The notes: generated from the letters alone by a model not told the origin. Positions 1 through 9,690 are shown, numbered from the stretch's first letter. The stretch: 36,300 nt of DNA from Pirellula sp. (GCA_021299695.1 JAJTEK010000020.1:23608-59907), one strand, 5' to 3'. Program-made: numbers and translations.

Positions 1-201
1 GCCGATGAACGAAACGCCGTCTTCGGAAGAGTCGTCTCCGGAATCGAAATCCCAGGTCTGCTCAAAATCGTCGACCTTACCGATGAAGAAACCCGAAAAG
101 ATCCAAACGTCCGACCCGATACCATCATCCGCGCCGAAGTCATCAGCAAACGCCCTCACGAATACCAACCCACCCCTGTCGTCGGAAGACTCCCGCGCTA
201 A
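1..201 (+). CDS. Cyclophilin-type peptidyl-prolyl cis-trans isomerase, C-terminal fragment
   Basis: The first 66 codons of the window, read from base 1 to the TAA at 199-201, form the tail of a protein whose start lies upstream of the window. The stretch AVFGRVVSGIEI is the typical late segment of cyclophilins (F-G-R/K-V-V-x-G), and it is followed by D-T-I-I-R-A-E-V-I-S-K-R, which matches the last beta strand of the fold, and a short charged tail. Cyclophilins catalyse proline isomerisation during protein folding. Whether this one is cytoplasmic or exported cannot be judged without the N-terminus. A longer open frame overlaps it in another phase from base 5, but that one is Ser/Pro-rich and has no recognisable family features. 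The family call rests on a short segment. Confidence 0.72.
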   Translation, partial: ADERNAVFGRVVSGIEIPGLLKIVDLTDEETRKDPNVRPDTIIRAEVISKRPHEYQPTPVVGRLPR

Positions 202-305
202 TCGACAACTCCGTGAATCGCCACCGGTCGTCGAAAGCCCCCCCAAGACACATCCGCCAAAACTCCACACGGCTCAAATACCTCGATAGCCAGCCTTCGG
301 AAGAC

Positions 306-332
306 TTGACCCACCCCAAGTTTTGTTATATT
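306..332 (+). promoter_or_regulatory. Candidate sigma70-type promoter of tRNA-Leu(CAG)
   Basis: TTGACC at 306-311 and TATATT at 327-332 resemble -35 and -10 boxes. The spacer is 15 bp, shorter than the ideal 17. The -10 box ends 29 bp before the mature 5' end of the tRNA, so a transcription start near 339 would leave a short leader. Position and box quality support it; the short spacer weakens it. Confidence 0.35.
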
Positions 333-361
333 CTCCTTGACCCATAGGAATTGCAATCGTC

Positions 362-451
362 GCGGATGTGGCGGAATTGGCAGACGCGCTAGACTCAGGA
401 TCTAGTGGCCTAATACATATGGCCGTGGAGGTTCGACCCCTCTCATCCGCA
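362..451 (+). tRNA. tRNA-Leu (anticodon CAG)
   Basis: A class II tRNA can be folded directly. The acceptor stem pairs GCGGATG (362-368) with CATCCGC (444-450), with discriminator A at 451. The anticodon arm is CTAGA / loop CTCAGGA / TCTAG, giving anticodon CAG, which reads CUG leucine codons. A long variable arm is present, as expected for leucine tRNA, and the T arm has the TTCGA loop. The CCA end is not encoded. It stands between the isomerase gene and the oxidoreductase gene in the same direction. Confidence 0.96.
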
Positions 452-491
452 TTCCTACCCCTTCGATTCTGCCCGCTCGCCGCTCTTTGCA

Positions 492-1943
492 ATGCCAAAA
501 GACTTTCTCGCAGGCCTCAAGCCCGAATACGACGTTGTAGTGATCGGTTCCGGCTTAGCAGGCATGACCTCGGCCAACATCCTCGGTCGCGCAGGGCACC
601 GCGTTCTTCTCCTCGAACAACACTACAAACTCGGCGGACTTGCCACTTGGTTCAAACGACCCGGCGGGCATACCTTCGATATCTCCCTCCACGGCTTTCC
701 CTACGGAATGCTCAAGAGCTGCAAACGCTACTGGAACGACGATATCGCCTCAAACATCGTCCAACTCAAGAACATCCGCTTCGATAACCCGATGTTCTCC
801 CTGACGACTTCCTACAACCGCGAAGACTTCACCGCTCTGATGGATTCCCATTTCGGAATCCCAAAACAAACAACCACCGAGTTCTTCGATACGGCTCGCT
901 CGATGAACTTCTACGACGACCAATCCATGAGCACCCGCGAACTGTTCAACAAGTTCTTCCCCGGACGCGAAGATATCGTCCGACTCCTGATGGAACCAAT
1001 CACCTACGCCAACGGCTCGACCCTCGAAGATCCAGCCATCACCTACGGAATCGTATTCTCAAACTTCATGGCCAAAGGTGTCTTCATCTACGAAGGTGGT
1101 ACCGATGACCTTGTAAGCAAAATGCAAGCCGAAATGACCCAAAATGGCGTCGATGCACGTATCAAATGCGACGTCTCGAAAATCCTTGTCGAAAACGGCA
1201 AAGTCCAAGGCGTCGAAGTCAACGGGCGAACCATCCGCTGCCGCGCCGTCGTAAGCAACTCCAACCTCCGGTCCACCATCCTCGATCTGGTCGGACCAAA
1301 ACACTTCGACCCGAAATTCCTCCAAGACGCCCAAGCCGTCCGCCTCAATAACAGCAGCACCCAAGTCTACATGGCCGTCAAACCCGATGTCGAAATCCCC
1401 GAAGCCACCGGCGATCTGCTCTTCTGCTCGACAGCCCATGCATTCCGCACCGACCTGCTCTTAAACCGCAATATCACCTCGCGTACCTTCAGCTTCTACT
1501 ACCCAAGAACCCGGCCCGACGGAAAACAACGTCACGCCATCGTCTCGAGCACCAACGCCAACTGGAACGATTGGGCCGATCTAGACGAACCGGCCTACCA
1601 AGAAAGCAAAAAAGATCTCATCGAAAACACCCTCGATGCACTCGAAAAGTACGTCCCAAACTGCAGAGAAAAAATCGAGTGGGCCGAAGCCGCTACTCCA
1701 CGCACCTTCAACCATTACACCAAACACGTCTCCGGGGCCAGCTTCGGCACAAAATTCGAAGGGCTCGCCGTCTCAAGAGCCTTACCCCAACAAATCCATG
1801 GCCTCTACCATGCCGGTAGCGTCGGAATCATCATGTCCGGGTGGCTCGGTGCAATCAACTACGGTGTGATCGTCTCAAACGAAGTCGATCAAATGCTCTG
1901 TAAAACCTCTCTAAATCTGTCTCCAACTCCTGGCATCCAATGA
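492..1943 (+). CDS. FAD-dependent oxidoreductase of the phytoene desaturase / carotenoid isomerase (CrtI/CrtISO) family
   Basis: This 483-residue protein has a Rossmann FAD-binding start: [11 protein letters not shown], with GxGxxG at residues 19-24, and an acidic residue (E42) at the end of the second strand that should bind the ribose. The C-terminal motif of the family, [19 protein letters not shown], lies at about residues 437-455 and closes over the flavin. No transmembrane helix or signal peptide is evident. Family members desaturate or isomerise carotenoids and other polyprenoid chains. The substrate here cannot be read from the sequence, and no phytoene synthase or other carotenoid gene is nearby. 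The stop codon overlaps the start of nusB by four bases (ATGA at 1940-1943), so the two are probably translated together. Family call is strong, substrate open. Confidence 0.87.
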   Translation: MPKDFLAGLKPEYDVVVIGSGLAGMTSANILGRAGHRVLLLEQHYKLGGLATWFKRPGGHTFDISLHGFPYGMLKSCKRYWNDDIASNIVQLKNIRFDNPMFSLTTSYNREDFTALMDSHFGIPKQTTTEFFDTARSMNFYDDQSMSTRELFNKFFPGREDIVRLLMEPITYANGSTLEDPAITYGIVFSNFMAKGVFIYEGGTDDLVSKMQAEMTQNGVDARIKCDVSKILVENGKVQGVEVNGRTIRCRAVVSNSNLRSTILDLVGPKHFDPKFLQDAQAVRLNNSSTQVYMAVKPDVEIPEATGDLLFCSTAHAFRTDLLLNRNITSRTFSFYYPRTRPDGKQRHAIVSSTNANWNDWADLDEPAYQESKKDLIENTLDALEKYVPNCREKIEWAEAATPRTFNHYTKHVSGASFGTKFEGLAVSRALPQQIHGLYHAGSVGIIMSGWLGAINYGVIVSNEVDQMLCKTSLNLSPTPGIQ

Positions 1944-2365
1944 TCACACGCAGGCGAGCCCGCGAAATCGTTCTCCAACTCCTCTTCGAAGAAGATCTCC
2001 ACCCAACCCGCGACCATCAAGTCGCCAAAGAATTCCTCAGCAAACGCCTCCACCACCACGAACCACTCGTCGCCTTCGCCCAATCCCTCATCGATGGTGT
2101 CCGTACCCACCGAAGCGATCTGGATAAACTTCTCTCCAAACACTCTGCCAACTGGGCCATCCAACGCATGGCAACCATCGATCGAAACGTCCTGCGCATC
2201 GCCACCTTCGAAATGCTACACGGAAATACCCCAGGACGCGTTGCAATCAACGAAGCAATCGATATCGCCAGACGATACGGCGGTCTACACTCCGGCGCAT
2301 TCGTCAACGGAATTCTCGACCGCATCCTACGACAAGAGGTTGCCTCCCTCGAACCAAAATCCTAA
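1940..2365 (+). CDS. nusB: Transcription antitermination factor NusB
   Basis: The product is 141 residues, the usual NusB length. It opens with [16 protein letters not shown], the family's first helix with the R-R-x-A-R-x-x-A/V-x-Q-x-L-Y/F pattern. The second half has [19 protein letters not shown] and a helix typical of the C-terminal half ([14 protein letters not shown]...[10 protein letters not shown]). NusB binds boxA RNA with NusE (S10) and helps RNA polymerase read through rRNA operons. Its start codon overlaps the stop of the upstream oxidoreductase, and the next gene starts about 50 bases downstream. Confidence 0.96.
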   Translation: MITRRRAREIVLQLLFEEDLHPTRDHQVAKEFLSKRLHHHEPLVAFAQSLIDGVRTHRSDLDKLLSKHSANWAIQRMATIDRNVLRIATFEMLHGNTPGRVAINEAIDIARRYGGLHSGAFVNGILDRILRQEVASLEPKS

Positions 2366-2415
2366 GTTTATCGCAACCCCATCACCCAACCGGCTTCCAA
2401 AGAAAACTCTCAAAC

Positions 2416-3159
2416 ATGTCCAACCCCAGCGGCGATCCAAAAGACTCCCTCGATAACATGCCCGCCATGCGCGCGCGTGTCCCTGATCACGTCGCCAAAG
2501 GCGAAATCAGCACCGGGGTTATCGTCGTCACAGGGGCCACCGAATTTGTTCTGGACTTCGTCCGAAATCTACCAAGACCCAGCACCATCGTCGCTAGAGT
2601 CGTCCTGCCACACGGCGTAATGCCCCAATTCATCGAAGCTCTCGCCAAGAACATCGAACTGTTCCGACAACGCTACGGCGAACTACCTGGCAGCCTGCCA
2701 ACCACGACCCACCCAGTAGAGCCACCCCATAGCCCATCGACCCAGGCGGCTCCAAACCAACCCACCACCATCCCCACCGATGCGCCTGGAACAACCAGCA
2801 TCCAAGCCGGTATGCACACCAATCGTCCAACCACGCAACCCCAACCCCAAGCCCAATCCCAACCACCTGCAACCTCGCTAACACCTCAAACACCCAAACG
2901 CCAAAACCCCCAAGAAATCTACGACGAACTCAAAATCAAAGACGAAATCCTCTCAGGAACCTACGCCAATGCCGTCATGATCGGACACGGTTCCTACGAA
3001 TTCAGCTTCGACTTCATCACCAATTTCTACCCCCAATCGGCCGTAAGCTGCCGTGTCTACCTCGCCTCCGGTCACATCGCACCACTCCTCGACTCCCTAA
3101 AACAATCCTGGGAACAACTCCGACCTCGAATCGGCTTCCCACCGACGAACACCCCCTAA
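2416..3159 (+). CDS. Protein with two DUF3467-like domains joined by a Pro/Gln/Thr-rich linker
   Basis: The 247-residue product seems to have three parts. Residues about 27-92 (TEFVLDFVRNLP...VARVVLPHGVMPQFIEALAKNIELF) match the DUF3467 pattern: a strand ending in E-F-x-L-D-F, a strand with R-V-x-L-P, then a helix of the form A-L-x-x-N-I-x-x-F/Y. Residues about 93-170 are a low-complexity linker rich in proline, glutamine and threonine. Residues about 175-247 repeat the fold pattern (YEFSFDFITNF...SCRVYLASGHIAPLLDSLKQSWEQL), more diverged. DUF3467 proteins are usually about 100 residues with one domain, and their biochemical role is unknown to me. No signal peptide is seen. The gene lies between nusB and maf in the same direction, six bases before maf, so co-transcription is likely. 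Confidence 0.7.
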   Translation: MSNPSGDPKDSLDNMPAMRARVPDHVAKGEISTGVIVVTGATEFVLDFVRNLPRPSTIVARVVLPHGVMPQFIEALAKNIELFRQRYGELPGSLPTTTHPVEPPHSPSTQAAPNQPTTIPTDAPGTTSIQAGMHTNRPTTQPQPQAQSQPPATSLTPQTPKRQNPQEIYDELKIKDEILSGTYANAVMIGHGSYEFSFDFITNFYPQSAVSCRVYLASGHIAPLLDSLKQSWEQLRPRIGFPPTNTP

Positions 3160-3165
3160 GCAACC

Positions 3166-3801
3166 ATGCCCGCTGAAATCACTCCCCAGCACGACGACCT
3201 GTTCCTACCCCCCAAGGACTTTGTTCCTGATCCCAGGCCCATCATCCTGGCTAGCTCCTCACCCAGACGCAGAAAACTCCTCTCGCAATACGGATACCGT
3301 TTCGAAGTCATCGAACCAGATCCAGCAGCCGAATGCGGGATCTGCTCAAGAGAAACTCCCCCGGAACTCGTCGCCAGACTCGCCTTCCAAAAAGCAGCCG
3401 ATGTCATCCAGAAAATCGACGTCGACCAAAGAATCGTCCTGGCATGCGATACCGTCGCCGAATATGCAGGCATGGTCCTCGGTAAACCCAACAATGTCGA
3501 CCACGCCAGAGAAATGCTCCTGCGCCTCAAAGGACGTGAACATCGCGTCTACAGCGGACTGTGCCTCTGGAGCCGCGCCTCAGCAAACCGAATCATCCAA
3601 GTCGATTGCTCGACACTGGTTCTGAAAAATTTCACCGATGAGCAACTCGATGAATACCTCGCCACCGACCTGTGGGTAGGAAAAGCCGGCTCCCTAGGCT
3701 TCCAAGACGGACCACCCTGGCTGACCCTCCTCAAAGGCTCTCCGACCAACGTCGTCGGACTCCCCATGGAACTCCTCTCGCAAACACTCAAAAACTTCTA
3801 A
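3166..3801 (+). CDS. maf: Maf-family nucleoside triphosphate pyrophosphatase
   Basis: The 211-residue product has the Maf signature ILASSSPRRRKLL at residues 27-39 (the S-x-x-R phosphate-binding loop), the catalytic acidic residue in ACDTVA (D95), GKP with K107, and AGSLGFQDG near the C-terminus, the counterpart of the A-G-x-Y-x-I-Q-G segment. Maf enzymes hydrolyse dTTP/UTP or modified nucleotides to monophosphates and pyrophosphate in the cytoplasm, and some affect septum formation. About 25 extra residues precede the core domain. This start is kept because it sits six bases after the upstream stop. Which Maf subtype it is cannot be assigned safely by eye. Confidence 0.93.
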   Translation: MPAEITPQHDDLFLPPKDFVPDPRPIILASSSPRRRKLLSQYGYRFEVIEPDPAAECGICSRETPPELVARLAFQKAADVIQKIDVDQRIVLACDTVAEYAGMVLGKPNNVDHAREMLLRLKGREHRVYSGLCLWSRASANRIIQVDCSTLVLKNFTDEQLDEYLATDLWVGKAGSLGFQDGPPWLTLLKGSPTNVVGLPMELLSQTLKNF

Positions 3802-3856
3802 ACCCTCGGGGCAAATGGTTTTGCCGGCCAGCCGCACAGGCGCATCCTTGACCGGA

Positions 3857-3882
3857 ACCGCGAAGTCGGAGAGGGCGCAAAG
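3857..3882 (+). repeat. Left copy of a 26-bp inverted repeat flanking the GxxExxY gene
   Basis: Read on the + strand, this 26-bp segment (starting ACCGCGAAG and ending GGGCGCAAAG) matches the - strand of 4373-4398 at 21 of 26 positions without gaps. The two copies point inward and enclose the GxxExxY coding region. It is a diverged relative of the 43-bp repeats at 4487-4732. Confidence 0.65.
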
Positions 3883-3899
3883 AAATGAACGCCAAGTGC

Positions 3900-4292
3900 T
3901 CATAGATCGTTCACCATTCGCTTGATTCCATCTTTGATAAGCGGAACGTTCCAATTGACCAAGAAGCCCAGACGACACCCTGAGAGCTTCATATAGGTCA
4001 GCAATTGAGCCTCATGGATCGGGACCAAGGCTTGAACCGACTTATTTTCGATCACGATGCAGTCGGCCACCAGCATGTCGATCCGATAGCCCGCTTCAAT
4101 TTCGAGCCCCTTGTACTTGACCGGCAACTCGACCTCGCAGCGGACCTCGATCCCCCGCGCATGAAGTTCGTACGCCAAACACGCCTGATACGTGGACTCC
4201 AATAGCCCCGGTCCCAATTCCCGATGAACAGCCAACATGGAATCCACCAATTGCTTCGCAATTAGTTCAATCTCTTCCTTGGACTTACTCAT
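3900..4292 (-). CDS. GxxExxY family protein, putative PD-(D/E)XK nuclease
   Basis: Starting at the ATG at 4292 the product is 130 residues. It has the family signature GLLESTY (G-x-x-E-x-x-Y) in the first third, then GYRIDMLVADCIVIENKSV, in which the D and the E-x-K form the core of the PD-(D/E)XK nuclease fold, and ends with a lysine/arginine-rich helix. An upstream extension of 11 codons is open, but the M-S-K-S-K start fits the family better. Cellular function is not established for the family, and nuclease activity is inferred from the fold motif. The gene points away from its neighbours, stands alone between maf and aspS, and is bracketed by inverted 26-bp repeats plus a tandem repeat array on its 5' side, which suggests it arrived as a small mobile unit. 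Confidence 0.9.
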   Translation of the reverse strand: MSKSKEEIELIAKQLVDSMLAVHRELGPGLLESTYQACLAYELHARGIEVRCEVELPVKYKGLEIEAGYRIDMLVADCIVIENKSVQALVPIHEAQLLTYMKLSGCRLGFLVNWNVPLIKDGIKRMVNDL

Positions 4293-4372
4293 TGGACTCG
4301 CTCGTTCTGTGATCCCTATTCCCACCGCGAAACCACACAGAATCCAGAGTCGACCACCAACTCCCCTAACTC

Positions 4373-4398
4373 CTTCGCGCCCTTTGCGCCTTGGCGGT
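4373..4398 (-). repeat. Right copy of the 26-bp inverted repeat flanking the GxxExxY gene
   Basis: On the - strand this reads ACCGCCAAG ... GGGCGCGAAG and pairs with 3857-3882 (21 of 26 identical, opposite orientation). It lies about 80 bp upstream of the GxxExxY start codon and is the first, most diverged member of the repeat series continuing to 4732. Confidence 0.65.
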
Positions 4399-4405
4399 GC
4401 CCCCC

Positions 4406-4500
4406 CTTCAACTCCTTCAACTCCTTCAACTCCTTCTCTTCCTTCTCTTCCTTCTCTTCCTTCGCGCCCTTCGCTTCCTTCTCTTCCTTCGCGCCCTTCG
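4406..4500. repeat. Pyrimidine-rich simple repeat tract
   Basis: On the + strand the tract first repeats TTCAACTCC (about three and a half times), then CTTCTCTTC-type units, and then alternates with TTCGCGCCC pieces taken from the neighbouring 43-bp unit. It is almost pure C/T on one strand. Such tracts expand and contract by slippage. Open reading frames across it encode only Pro/Ser/Leu repeats and are not credible genes. Confidence 0.85.
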
Positions 4501-4732
4501 CGTCTTAGTGGTGAACCCCTCTTCCACCCCTTCGCGCCCTCTGCGTCTTAGCGGTGAAACCCTCTTCCACCCCTTCGCGCCCTTCGCGTCTTAGCGGTGA
4601 AACCCTCCTCCACTCCTTCGCGTCTTAGCGGTGCCCCCCCCTTCCACTCTTCGCGTCCTTCGCGTCTTAGCGGTGAAACCCTCTTCCACTCCTTCGCGCC
4701 CTTCACGTCTTAGCGGTGAAGTCTCCTTCCAC
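4487..4732. repeat. Tandem array of about six 43-bp repeats
   Basis: The shared core CGTCTTAGCGGTG (one copy CGTCTTAGTGGTG) occurs at 4501, 4544, 4587, 4621, 4663 and 4706. Spacings are 43, 43, 34, 42 and 43 bp; the 34-bp unit has lost a nine-base CGCCCTTCG-type piece. Between the cores runs AAACCCTCTTCCAC and CCTTCGCGCCC. No unique spacers separate the copies, so this is a direct tandem repeat, not a CRISPR. It fills most of the gap between the aspS 3' end and the GxxExxY gene; together with 4293-4486 it explains that 470-bp gap. Confidence 0.9.
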
Positions 4733-4762
4733 CCTCTGAAACTTCACCTGGACTTGCTCATC

Positions 4763-6544
4763 TCACTGCGGTTTATGCGGATCGCCTACGATCGCAATTC
4801 GCAACTCCCGTAGTTGCTTCTCAGAGACATACGATGGTGCACCCATCATCAAATCCTCAGCCTTCTGATTCATCGGGAACAAGATCACCTCGCGAATGTT
4901 CGGCTCATCAGCAAGCAACATCACGATCCGATCCACGCCCGGCGCAGAACCACCGTGTGGCGGCGCTCCATACTTGAACGCCGTGATCATCCCCTTGAAC
5001 TTCTCATCGACCACCGATCGGTCGTAGCCTGCAATCTCAAAAGCCTTGTACATGATCTCAGGCTTATGATTGCGAATCGCACCCGACGACAACTCAATCC
5101 CGTTGCAGACGATGTCGTACTGATAAGCCAAGATGTCCAGCGGATTCCTCGTCTCCAAAGCTTCCATCTCCCCCTGCGGCATCGAAAATGGATTGTGACT
5201 GAATATCACTCGCTGCTCGACTTCATCCCACTCGTACATTGGGAAATCAACAATCCAACAGAACTTGAACGCGTTCTGCTCAATCAATCCCAACTCGGTT
5301 CCAACCCGTGTCCGCACCAACCCAGCAAGCTTCGCGGCAGTCGACGGCTTGTCGCAAGCAAAAAACACACCGTCGTTGGGTCCAAGACCCATCTTGGCCA
5401 CCAATTGCGCGACGCGATCAGGCCCGAGATTCTTCGCGATCCCGCCACCTTCACCACCCTTGAAATTGATGTAAGCCAATCCCGCATAACCTTCATCCCG
5501 CGACCACTGATTGGCAGAATCAAAAAAGCTACGCGCCCGTGTTCCAGCCCCCGGAGCAGGAATCGCTCGAACCACCGAACCTGACTCAATCGCTTTCGCG
5601 AAAACCGCAAACGATCCATCCTTGAAAATCTCAGTCACATCCGAAATCTCAATCGGATTCCTCAAGTCAGGCTTGTCCGATCCATACTTGAGCATCGAAT
5701 CCTTATAAGTAATCCTCGGAAAAGGTGGCGGTGTCACACTGCGACCTCGAGAAAACTCGTCGAAGACTCCGGACAACACCGGCTCAATCGCCCCAAAAAC
5801 ATCCTCCTGGGTCACGAAACTCATCTCAAAATCGAGCTGATAAAACTCACCCGGTGATCGGTCGGCCCGCGCATCCTCGTCTCGGAAACACGGTGCGATC
5901 TGAAAGTACCGATCAAAACCCGCTACCATCAGCAACTGCTTGAACATCTGCGGAGCTTGCGGCAACGCATAAAACTTGCCGTGATGGATCCGCGATGCGA
6001 CCAAAAAGTCCCTCGCTCCCTCAGGACTCGACGCCGTCAGAATCGGTGTCTGAAACTCCGTAAAGCCCTCGTCGATCATGCGACGACGCAAACTCGCTAT
6101 CACCTGACTGCGCAACACAATGTTCGCATGGAGCTTCTCGCGACGAAGATCCAAAAAGCGATTCTTCAAGCGGATCTCTTCGGGGTACTCGGTATTCCCG
6201 AAAATTGGAAACGGAACCTCAGTGGCCTCAGAAAGCAACGCGACTCCCGTCGCCTTAACCTCAATCTCACCGGTGGGTATCTCCGGATTGACTCGGTCCG
6301 CACCCCGCGCCCGCACCTCTCCCTCGATGCACACGACCGACTCGAGCTTGATCCCCTCGATGAGCTTGAAGGCTTGACTGTCTCGGTCAACGACCACCTG
6401 GGTTATCCCATAATGGTCCCTCAAGTCGACAAACAACAAATTCCCGTGATCCCGCTTGCGATACACCCAGCCCGAAAGCTTGACCGACGATCCAACAAGG
6501 GCTGAACGCAACTGTCCACACGTATGCGTGCGATAGGCGTGCAT
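4763..6544 (-). CDS. aspS: Aspartyl-tRNA synthetase
   Basis: The 593-residue product is a bacterial-type class II AspRS that charges tRNA-Asp. The N-terminal OB fold reads the anticodon ([19 protein letters not shown], residues about 25-43). Motif 2 is [19 protein letters not shown], preceded by the aspartate-site segment [11 protein letters not shown]. The bacterial GAD insertion follows, and motif 3 is GVDRIVMLL near the C-terminus. The start is the ATG at 6544; the frame is open further upstream but only into secDF. The A of this ATG is also the last base of the secDF stop (TAATG), indicating translational coupling. His33 in RKRDHG is the residue typical of non-discriminating enzymes that also charge tRNA-Asn, but the second marker position (about residue 83) is Asp and not Gly, so specificity is undecided. 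Confidence 0.97.
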   Translation of the reverse strand: MHAYRTHTCGQLRSALVGSSVKLSGWVYRKRDHGNLLFVDLRDHYGITQVVVDRDSQAFKLIEGIKLESVVCIEGEVRARGADRVNPEIPTGEIEVKATGVALLSEATEVPFPIFGNTEYPEEIRLKNRFLDLRREKLHANIVLRSQVIASLRRRMIDEGFTEFQTPILTASSPEGARDFLVASRIHHGKFYALPQAPQMFKQLLMVAGFDRYFQIAPCFRDEDARADRSPGEFYQLDFEMSFVTQEDVFGAIEPVLSGVFDEFSRGRSVTPPPFPRITYKDSMLKYGSDKPDLRNPIEISDVTEIFKDGSFAVFAKAIESGSVVRAIPAPGAGTRARSFFDSANQWSRDEGYAGLAYINFKGGEGGGIAKNLGPDRVAQLVAKMGLGPNDGVFFACDKPSTAAKLAGLVRTRVGTELGLIEQNAFKFCWIVDFPMYEWDEVEQRVIFSHNPFSMPQGEMEALETRNPLDILAYQYDIVCNGIELSSGAIRNHKPEIMYKAFEIAGYDRSVVDEKFKGMITAFKYGAPPHGGSAPGVDRIVMLLADEPNIREVILFPMNQKAEDLMMGAPSYVSEKQLRELRIAIVGDPHKPQ

Positions 6545-9500
6545 TATGAAGTCACTTTCGAAGCGGCACGAGCTGCTTGCTCGCGCTGAGCAAGCCACAA
6601 AAGAATCGGTGATGCGATGAAAATCGAACTGAAAGTACCCACCACAATCCCGATCAATAAGCAGAAAGCGAATCCATGGATCCCCTCTCCACCCCAAATG
6701 TACATCAACAAAATCGCAAGGATCGTCGTCGAGGAAGTCAACAACGTTCGACTCAATGTCTGGGTCACCGACGCATTGATCATCTTCTCGGTCAAATTGG
6801 GACTCTTGCCCTTGACCTCCCGAATCCGGTCAAACACCACAATCGTGTCGTTGAGCGAATAACCGATCACCGTCAAGATCGCAGCAACAATCGTCAACGA
6901 AATCTTGAAGTCATCGATCAATAAGAATCCTAGCGGCTTAAACAACCAGTGACTGATCGCCAACAAACCAACCGTAATCAGTACGTCGTGCACCACCGCA
7001 ACGACCGCAGCGACCCCATAAGAAACCTTATTGAAACGAAACCAAATGTAAATCGTGATGAATAATAAACTCAGAAGCAGACCCAGTATCGCCTTCTGCT
7101 GCATCTCACCTGCGACACGACTCTCAATCTTGCTAAAGGACTGAAACACAGGCTTGGTCTGAATCGCCGTGCGCATCTGATCCAACACAAGACCCGTCGT
7201 GGCCGCGTCATAAGGCAACTTGACGTTCCACTCCGAAAAACCAACCTCGGAAGTCCTTGTCCAATTCGACTCGGTTGCAGGCTCAAGCTCTACTTGCGAG
7301 TCAACCAAGTTCCGTCCTGCGGCTTGCGATGCGGCCACCAACGCTTCGATAATCTGCGTCGCATTCAAGCGAGCCGAAGACGATCCGATCGTATCGAGAA
7401 ACGTCAACTTCGCCGCCGTGGATTCCAAGGGTACTAGACTCGGTTCGGAGGTTGCACCACTGGCCGGACCTTGAACCGCCGATTTCATGTCATAAGTCAC
7501 CAGCTTCGCGCCGTTCTCACCATTGAAGCCCTTGAGCAACCGGTCGCGAACTTGCACCTCATCCTTGAGTGAGACGTCCAACTTGAATACCGAGTTCTTT
7601 TCAAACTCTCGCATCTCCACATTCGTCAGCGTCGTTTGAATAGGCAGTCCACGCTCGTCGACATCAAATGCCTTCTGAGCAATCTCTCGAACCCGGTCCG
7701 GTTCCATCGTCTTGTCCAAAGAGAATACGACCGACGTACCACCATTGAAGTCGATATCGAGAAACTCCCGACCCCTGAGCACCGTTGCAAGCAAACCGAT
7801 CGCAATCAAACAACCAGAAATCAAATAGGCTAGGTTGCGGTAACTCAAAAAGTCGATGTCGCCCAGCCCAAAAAAGGAGCGCTTCGTCGAATTGACCCAA
7901 TCGGACATCCCCAAGTTCGCAAAACCCCAACGCTCGGCGATCTCAAACAAATTGTGAGCAAAAAACACCGCCGTAAACATGCTGATCGCCAAACCAATGA
8001 TCAACGTGATCGCAAATCCCTTGACCTGCTCGGTCCCCACATAATAAAGAACCAAGGCGCTGATGAGCGTCGTCAAGTTCGAGTCGAAAATGGTCGTCCA
8101 AGCTCGATCGAATCCGTTGCGAATCGCCATGCGATTCGTCGCGTTCTTTTCCTTCTCTTCGCGAATACGCTCAAACACCAAAACATTGGCGTCGACACTC
8201 ATGCCCACCGACAAAACCAACCCCGCTAATCCAGCCAAAGTCAGTGGTTGTCGGAAAAGCATCATGCTCGCCAAAATCATCGCCAAATTCAAAACCAAAG
8301 CGACAGTCGCGATCAATCCTGAAAAACGATAGTAAGCCAACACGCACACGACCGTGCTGATCAACCCGAACAGACTTGCCATGCGCCCCTTGGAAATCGC
8401 ATCGGCACCCATCGTCGCCCCTACCACATTCTCGCTGATCGGTTGCTTGCTAATCGCACCAGGCAACGATCCCGAATTCAAAATCTGAACCAAAAACTCA
8501 ACGTCTTTAAGCGAGAAATTGCCCTCGATCTGACCCTCGCTGCGGATCGGACTGTTCAAACTCGGAGCAGATAAAACAATCCCATCGAGCAAAATCGCCA
8601 TCCGACGCTTGAACCCCGTGTTGACGTCCGGCTGATTGGCAATCGTCATCTTGAGCATCTTCTCAGCACCAGCCGTCGTCATCACAAACGAAACCTGATA
8701 CCCACCGTTCTTGGCGATCTCAACCTTGGCTCGCGAAAGATCCGATCCGTTGACCTCAACGTAAGGAACGCTGTTCTTCTGCAAAGACAATAATACGTCG
8801 ACGTCCCTGATCTTCTGCCCGTCCAACCAAACCTCAAAGTCGTTGGGACGACCCGTCAAGACAGGATTGAGTATCTCGCCAGTCCGGGCATTGCGAATCG
8901 TATCCCCAGGTACATAGCCCTGAACCTCTCCGGCACCACTTTGCTCGGCCGTTCGACCAAGGGTCCGCCAAAGACCTACCGTCTCCAACTCTCCACTGGT
9001 CTTGTTGGCTAGCTTCACCTCGCGACTCAAACGCAAATCCATACTCGGATTCTCTGCTTGCGCCTTGGCCGCCTTGATCAACTCCTCGTGGTCGTTCAAG
9101 TTCGCGACAATACGAAACTGCAAAATACCCGCATTGGTGATCTTGCGCTTGACCTCCTCAATCTCCGCCGGATCCACATCCGCAATGATGATCTCAAGCT
9201 TGTCGTCCCCAGCAGGTCGAACCACCGACTCGTTCATCCCCGAAGGATTGATCCGATTGAGAATCGGTGCGATGAAGTCCTTGGCCGTGACACGATAACC
9301 ACTGTTACCTACCGTCGTCTGATCGATCTGATAAATCAGATTCGTTCCACCCTTGATGTCCGGACCGAGCTTCAACTGCCCGGTCGCCAACACAATCCCC
9401 GTAGCTATCATCGCCAAGAGAATCCAACTGAAGGCCATCGCGTGACTGGGCATCTTCAGCCGACTCGAAAAGAACTTCCCCAATACGAAGGGAACTATTA

Positions 9501-9681
9501 CCGCAAACAGAAACAAGCCGACGTCGTAAAACCCCTTCCAGTTATTAGCAGCAACCTCTGCAGCCTCAGCAGCTTGGGCCGACGTTTGTGCCAATACAAC
9601 GGGCCATCCCGCTACCAAAAATTGCATCGAATCGAACAGATTCTCCGATGCAAAGATCGGTTGATTAAACATTTCCAGCAT
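6544..9681 (-). CDS. secDF: Fused protein translocase subunit SecDF
   Basis: This 1045-residue protein joins SecD and SecF, membrane subunits that use proton flow to pull proteins through SecYEG. An N-terminal membrane segment of the fusion precedes the SecD core, which begins at about residues 85-112 with a helix and [11 protein letters not shown]. The large periplasmic domain follows, then SecD helices ending in [17 protein letters not shown] (about residues 490-506). A second half restarts with [13 protein letters not shown] and ends in the SecF helices with [17 protein letters not shown] further hydrophobic segment near residues 20-32 followed by an Ala-rich stretch is unusual for SecD and may be a signal or anchor. 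It starts 10 bases after the yajC stop and overlaps the aspS start by one base, so yajC-secDF-aspS look like one transcript. Confidence 0.97.
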   Translation of the reverse strand: MLEMFNQPIFASENLFDSMQFLVAGWPVVLAQTSAQAAEAAEVAANNWKGFYDVGLFLFAVIVPFVLGKFFSSRLKMPSHAMAFSWILLAMIATGIVLATGQLKLGPDIKGGTNLIYQIDQTTVGNSGYRVTAKDFIAPILNRINPSGMNESVVRPAGDDKLEIIIADVDPAEIEEVKRKITNAGILQFRIVANLNDHEELIKAAKAQAENPSMDLRLSREVKLANKTSGELETVGLWRTLGRTAEQSGAGEVQGYVPGDTIRNARTGEILNPVLTGRPNDFEVWLDGQKIRDVDVLLSLQKNSVPYVEVNGSDLSRAKVEIAKNGGYQVSFVMTTAGAEKMLKMTIANQPDVNTGFKRRMAILLDGIVLSAPSLNSPIRSEGQIEGNFSLKDVEFLVQILNSGSLPGAISKQPISENVVGATMGADAISKGRMASLFGLISTVVCVLAYYRFSGLIATVALVLNLAMILASMMLFRQPLTLAGLAGLVLSVGMSVDANVLVFERIREEKEKNATNRMAIRNGFDRAWTTIFDSNLTTLISALVLYYVGTEQVKGFAITLIIGLAISMFTAVFFAHNLFEIAERWGFANLGMSDWVNSTKRSFFGLGDIDFLSYRNLAYLISGCLIAIGLLATVLRGREFLDIDFNGGTSVVFSLDKTMEPDRVREIAQKAFDVDERGLPIQTTLTNVEMREFEKNSVFKLDVSLKDEVQVRDRLLKGFNGENGAKLVTYDMKSAVQGPASGATSEPSLVPLESTAAKLTFLDTIGSSSARLNATQIIEALVAASQAAGRNLVDSQVELEPATESNWTRTSEVGFSEWNVKLPYDAATTGLVLDQMRTAIQTKPVFQSFSKIESRVAGEMQQKAILGLLLSLLFITIYIWFRFNKVSYGVAAVVAVVHDVLITVGLLAISHWLFKPLGFLLIDDFKISLTIVAAILTVIGYSLNDTIVVFDRIREVKGKSPNLTEKMINASVTQTLSRTLLTSSTTILAILLMYIWGGEGIHGFAFCLLIGIVVGTFSSIFIASPILLWLAQREQAARAASKVTS

Positions 9682-9690
9682 AGGGGTTTC

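Noticed and set aside
5-289. Ser/Pro-rich open frame at the start of the window
   Set aside because: It overlaps the cyclophilin tail in a different frame and has no family features; the frame from base 1 to 201 is recognisable.
368-787. Open frame starting MAELADALDSGSS over the tRNA and the start of the oxidoreductase gene
   Set aside because: It is the translation of the tRNA-Leu gene running into another frame of the oxidoreductase gene, a common false gene.
3810-3825. Hairpin GGCAAA-TGGT-TTTGCC after maf as a terminator
   Set aside because: The stem is perfect but only 6 bp and no T-run follows; too weak to call.
4237-4813. Open frames with Pro/Ser/Leu repeats over the 43-bp array
   Set aside because: They are translations of tandem DNA repeats with units that are not multiples of three; no plausible start or family.
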